Assembly (NCBI GenBank): GCA_947561585.1
Contig: CANNZV010001445.1
Coordinates: 62,001-126,000 of the forward strand
DNA from: Caprella mutica
Taxonomy: Eukaryota > Arthropoda > Malacostraca > Amphipoda > Caprellidae
Direction of reading: 5' to 3'
Length of the DNA: 64,000 bases
The position numbers and the translations under genes were made by a program. Of this stretch, positions 59,960 through 64,000 are shown piece by piece. Under the pieces are notes generated by a model. The model searched no databases, had not been told where the DNA came from, and worked only from the letters and a program-made list of their open reading frames with translations. How positions within the stretch are numbered: position 1 is the stretch's first letter; each line of letters opens with the position of its first letter.

Positions 59960-60545
59960 GCTTGATTAGTTGATACGTGTTGTTATGTGATTGTTTGGGC
60001 TTGAAGAGCTTGCTGAGAGCAGGCTGTTGATTGGTCGATACGTGTTGTTATGTGATTGATGTAGCTTGAAGAGCTTGCTGAGAGCAGGCTGTTGATTGGT
60101 CGATACGTGTTGTTATGTGATTGGTGAGCTTGAAGAGCTTGCTGAGAGCAGGCTGTTGATTGGTCAATACGTGTTGTTATGTGATTGGTGAGCTTGAAGA
60201 GCTTGCTGTGAGCAGGCTGTTGATTGGTCGATACGTGTTGTTATGTGGTTGGTGGAACTTGAGAGCTTGCTGAGAGCAGGCTGTTGATTGGTCGATACGT
60301 GTTGTTATGTGATTGGCTGAGCTTGAAGAGCTTGCTGAGAGCAGGCTGTTGATTGGTCAACACGTGTTGTCTTTTAATTGGCTGAGCTGAGAGCACGCTG
60401 TTGATTTGTCGATACGTGTTGTCTTGTAATTGGCTGAGCTTGCTGAGAGCAGGCTGTTGATTGGTCGATACGTGTTGTCTTGTAATTGGCTGAGCTTGCT
60501 GAGAGCAGGCTGTTGATTGGTTTATACGAGTTTGTAAGTGATTGG
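59960..60545 (-). promoter_or_regulatory. ~60-bp tandem array with ATTGG boxes at the calmodulin-like promoter
   Basis: About nine units of GAGCTTGCTGAGAGCAGGCT, GTTGATTGGTCGATACGTGT, TGTTATGTGATTGG, starting about 20 bp upstream of the start codon. Most units hold two ATTGG pentamers; read on the plus strand these are inverted CCAAT, so on the gene strand they read CCAAT. The array must overlap the core promoter and/or 5' UTR unless a distant non-coding exon exists. I see no TATA box between it and the ATG. Confidence 0.75.
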
Positions 60546-61279
60546 CTGATCTATAGTTTGCTCATATTGGCTCATATAAGCTGCTTTATGATTAGTCGAA
60601 ATAAAATATACATAAATTTGTCCGGCTAGCAAGATTTTGCCGAATGTAAGCTAACGATATGTTAGGATACTTTATTTGTGGGTAGTTCTGACGAAAAACC
60701 TTCTTGATATGTGTAAGCGCTATATAATATAGGAATTTGTCACAGGTTTTCGATTTGTTATTATGAACTTATGATATTGTGAATATTAATATTCGTATTC
60801 GTTTGCAGAAAAGTAGCAACTTTTGCTTTTTTCTTCGTTTTGTAGTGATTTATTATACGATAATTAGCTGTAAAACAGTTTCAATGTGGTTTTTCGAACA
60901 GAAGGTCTTGCCGTTGATTTCTATCTTTCTCCATTTATCAACAGTAATGAGATGGCATGGTTCTTGAGAGGCTATCTTTTTAATGTACTGATGGTATAAG
61001 CACAAATAAGCATTATTTAATTAATATTAGCATAAATGAAAACATCTACATACTGAAAGAAATTTTAGAGTTATCGATAATCAGAAGAATCATCTTAAAT
61101 TGAGAATATACATATAAATATATTTTTTATATTTTTTTATTGTAGTGCAATACACGATATCATACTATAAAATATTTATAATCTAATATAGAGGAGTGAG
61201 AGAGAAATTGCACGACGCTTTCAGTCATAAAATACAATTGACATGTTTTATTGAAATCTTAAGCCTTTCATAAGAAATT
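60546..61279. other. Upstream region, nothing recognised
   Basis: AT-rich sequence without a recognisable exon, repeat array or RNA gene. Confidence 0.6.
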
Positions 61280-61446
61280 ATATGACAATATGCTTTTTAA
61301 AATCATAGATCTTAAGAATATCACAGACGAAATGAAATGGTATCGAATACTATATACCACTGGTGTAGAACCATTCAATAATCATTAATTCTCCCCGTCT
61401 ATAATATTTTCAGGGTCTATCATTTTAAACGCATATTGTCACAACC
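61280..61446. mobile_element. Family B element, copy 2 (inverted interior)
   Basis: TATGACAATATGCTTTTTAA at the left and TTTAAACGCATATTGTCACAACC at the right. The interior is the reverse complement of 50106-50270, diverged in the right half. Confidence 0.85.
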
Positions 61447-61840
61447 CTAGTCATTCTACAGACATTCTGTTGTCATCAACATGTTACCTCAGGGTGGTGA
61501 AGGCTCTGTGAACCAATAATATGAGTTGGCAGAAGTTAATTAGGCTCTGTTGTCCCATGAACCAATCTAGAGTTCCTTCACAGGGTCCTATCACAGGCAG
61601 TTATTGGAGATAGTATCACCTTATTGAACATCTAGACCTAAAGGTACCAAGAGCAGCACAACAGTTTTAGCATTGTGTCAGTCGTGAGATTCAGTAACGG
61701 CATAAAGTGTTCATTTTTCAATGGATTTTCTGTTAATAGTTTTAATTAATCATAACATATCATGCATTAGTTTGAAGGAACTTTATTATAGGTAGAAAAG
61801 GTTAATAAACAATGAAATGCATTCGAGTAATACAAAATTC
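61447..61840. other. Unassigned stretch with small inverted repeats
   Basis: GGCTCTGTGAACCAATAATA and GGCTCTGTTGTCCCATGAAC are near-repeats, and GTGAAGG / CCTTCAC pair locally. No gene is recognised. Confidence 0.5.
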
Positions 61841-61847
61841 ATGATTT

Positions 61848-62708
61848 TTGAGTTATGACGTTATTGAAATTAATGAGTGATTTTTGAGTTATGACGTTAT
61901 TGAAATTAATGAGTGATTTTTGAGTTATGACGTTATTGAAATTAATGAGTGATTTTTGAGTTATGACGTTATTGAAATTAATGAGTGATCTTTGAGTTAT
62001 GACGTTATTGAAATTAATGAGTGATTTTTGAGTTATGACGTTATTGAAATTAATGAGTGATTTTTGAGTTATGACGTTATTAAAATTAATGAGCGATGTT
62101 TGAGTTATGACGTTATTGAAATTAATGAGCGATTTTTGAGTTATGACGTTATTGAAATTAATGAGTGATTTTTGAGTTATGACGTTATTGAAATTAATGA
62201 GTGATTTTTGAGTTATGACGTTATTGAAATTAATGAGTGATTTTTGAGTTATGACGTTATTGAAATTAATGAGTGATTTTTGAGTAATGACGTTATTGAA
62301 ATTAATGAGTGATTTTTGAGTTATGACGTTATTGAAATTAATGAGTGATTTTTGAGTTATGACGTTATTGAAATTAATGAGTGATTTTTGAGTTATGACG
62401 TTATTGAAATTAATGAGCGATGTTTGAGTTATGACGTTATTGAAATTAATGAGCGATGTTTGAGTTATGACGTTATTGAAATTAATGAGCGATGTTTGAG
62501 TTATGACGTTATTGAAATTAATGAGTGATTTTTGAGTTATGACGTTATTGAAATTAATGAGCGATGTTTGAGTTATGACGTTATTGAAATTAATGAGCGA
62601 TGTTTGAGTTATGACGTTATTGAAATTAATGAGCGATGTTTGAGTTATGACGTTATTGAAATTAATGAGCGATGTTTGAGTTATGACGTTATTGAAATTA
62701 ATGAGCGA
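61848..62708 (+). repeat. 36-bp array, about 24 units
   Basis: The unit is GATTTTTGAGTTATGACGTT, ATTGAAATTAATGAGT. The CGATGTTTGAG variant is scattered at first and takes over the right third. TGACGTTA in each unit resembles a CRE half site. The forward frame (SYDVIEINERCL repeats) is an artefact of a 36-bp unit. Confidence 0.97.
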
Positions 62709-63324
62709 ATTGCAAGTGTTTCCATTATAGATAAATAAATTAATTTAATTAATTGACACTAAAGCATACCATCATTTAAAGGAATAGTCACAGTGGACAC
62801 ATTTATTTTTTACTTCCAATTGTTTGTTTGATTTTTATAACCAGTAAAAGTAATTCCTTTATAAATGTTTTTGCAGACTCTGCTGAATAAATTATCAGTA
62901 GCATTTGGACAGAGAAAATCCATTACATATTTATACATTTCATTCATTTATTCATGTTCTTTCAAAGTCAATGTTGAATTGAATAGTCGTCTTGTTTTCA
63001 AAAGGATTTCGTACAAAATTACATTATTCGACATAACATCAGGCCAATTGTTGAGTTAGAGTATCAAAAGAACCGAGAGCATGTTTTATAACGATACTGA
63101 TTTAATTTAAAAGTACAGAATTATTCAGGGTAGACATTGAATTTATTACCCTGAATAGCCTTAGAGTTACCCCATTCACGGTGTAGCTAGGGTAATTCAG
63201 CATAATGATATCTTATTACCTAACATATAATAGAGAGGAGAGAGAAATAAATGAGGTAGGTACTATGTGTAGCATATCTAAAATAACGCAATTTCCGACT
63301 TATTGTGGTGAAGAAAATATAAAA

Positions 63325-64000
63325 AGTCTATGAGTGATAAAGGATCTATGAGTGCTAAGATAAAGGGTCTATGCGTAGATAATGATAAAGGATCTATGAG
63401 TGATACAGATAAAGGATCTATGAGTGATACAGATAAAGGATCTATGAGTGATACAGATAAGGGATCTATGAGTGATACAGATAAAGGATCTATGAGTGAT
63501 ACAGATAAAGGATCTATGAGTGATACAGATAAAGGATCTATGAGTGATACAGATAAAGGATCTATGAGTGATACAGATAAAGGATCTATGAGTGATACAG
63601 ATAAAGGATCTATGAGTGATACAGATAAAGGATCTATGAGTGATACAGATAAAGGATCTATGAGTGATACAGATAAAGGATCTATGAGTGATACAGATAA
63701 AGGATCTATGAGTGATACAGATAAATGATCTATGAGTGATACAGATAAAGGGTCTATGTGTAGATAATGATAAAGGGTCTATGCGTAGATAAAGATAAAG
63801 GGTCTATGCGTAGATAATGATAAAGGGTCTATGCGTAGATAAAGATAAAGGGTCTATGCGTAGATAAAGATAAAGGGTCTATGCGTAGATAAAGATAAAG
63901 GGTCTATGCGTAGATAAAGATAAAGGGTCTATGCGTAGATAAAGATAAAGGGTCTATGCGTAGATAAAGATAAAGGGTCTATGCGTAGATAAAGATAAAA
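63325..64000 (+). repeat. 24-bp array switching to a 25-bp array at the right edge
   Basis: First about 15 units of GGATCTATGAGTGATACAGA, TAAA, then from about 63750 units of GGGTCTATGCGTAGATAAAG, ATAAA. Intermediate forms flank both sides (63330-63395 and 63750-63800). It continues past the window, so the copy number is a minimum. Confidence 0.97.

Noticed and set aside
62532..63728. Repetitive frames with SYDVIEINERCL and KGSMSDTD units
   Set aside because: Units of 36 and 24 bp are multiples of three and free of stops; nothing else supports a protein.

Overview
The window is animal (metazoan) nuclear DNA. It is AT-rich, its genes are split by GT-AG introns, exons are mostly 28-190 bp, and AATAAA polyadenylation signals follow two genes. 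I recognise four protein-coding genes, all assembled here by hand-splicing in consistent reading phase. The proteins are general animal ones, so the phylum cannot be named safely. The mix of repeats (MITE-like foldback elements, Helitron-type ends, TTAA-flanked elements, a non-autonomous LTR element) suggests an invertebrate.

Layout. (1) 1-6119, minus strand: the N-terminal half of an HGS/Hrs (Vps27-type) ESCRT-0 subunit with VHS, FYVE and UIM modules; it runs off the left edge. (2) 6120-14560: divergent intergenic DNA with a 31-bp minisatellite, a roughly 21-bp AT-rich array, a Helitron-type end and foldback elements. (3) 14561-18253, plus strand: a six-exon short-chain dehydrogenase of the 15-hydroxyprostaglandin-dehydrogenase-like group, with a probable 1-bp deletion just before its natural C-terminus. 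(4) 18304-26993: intergenic, holding a complete LTR-flanked element (908-bp LTRs, 4-bp CTAG target duplication, no gag-pol) inserted in an older inverted-repeat element, then a tangle of elements ending in CAGTCTG. (5) 26994-28369, plus strand: a three-exon small basic nuclear protein resembling LLPH. (6) 28370-37059: intergenic, with arrays, a 300-bp foldback and CRE-like palindromes. (7) 37060-59945, minus strand: a seven-exon calmodulin-like gene of 246 residues with a basic N-terminal extension. Its first intron is 16 kb and is largely repeats. (8) 59946-64000: a minisatellite starting almost at the start codon of that gene, then further arrays to the right edge.

The outstanding property is tandem repeats. 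About 27 separate arrays, nearly all with a different unit (14 to about 70 bp), add up to roughly 13 kb of 64 kb by my boundaries. Several touch functional gene edges: a 32-bp unit repeats the splice donor of one exon, a CCAAT-bearing 60-bp array occupies the promoter/5' UTR position, and an 11-12 bp array abuts the stop codon of the calmodulin-like gene. A short palindrome, GGTATCCATGATACC, recurs inside several otherwise different elements and appears to be the seed of the largest single-unit array (44 bp, with a 308-bp higher-order period).

The four genes have no evident functional link (endosomal sorting, lipid or alcohol oxidation, nucleolar or nuclear function, calcium signalling). I see no new multi-gene system. 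The novelty here lies in repeat biology and in how repeats meet exon boundaries.
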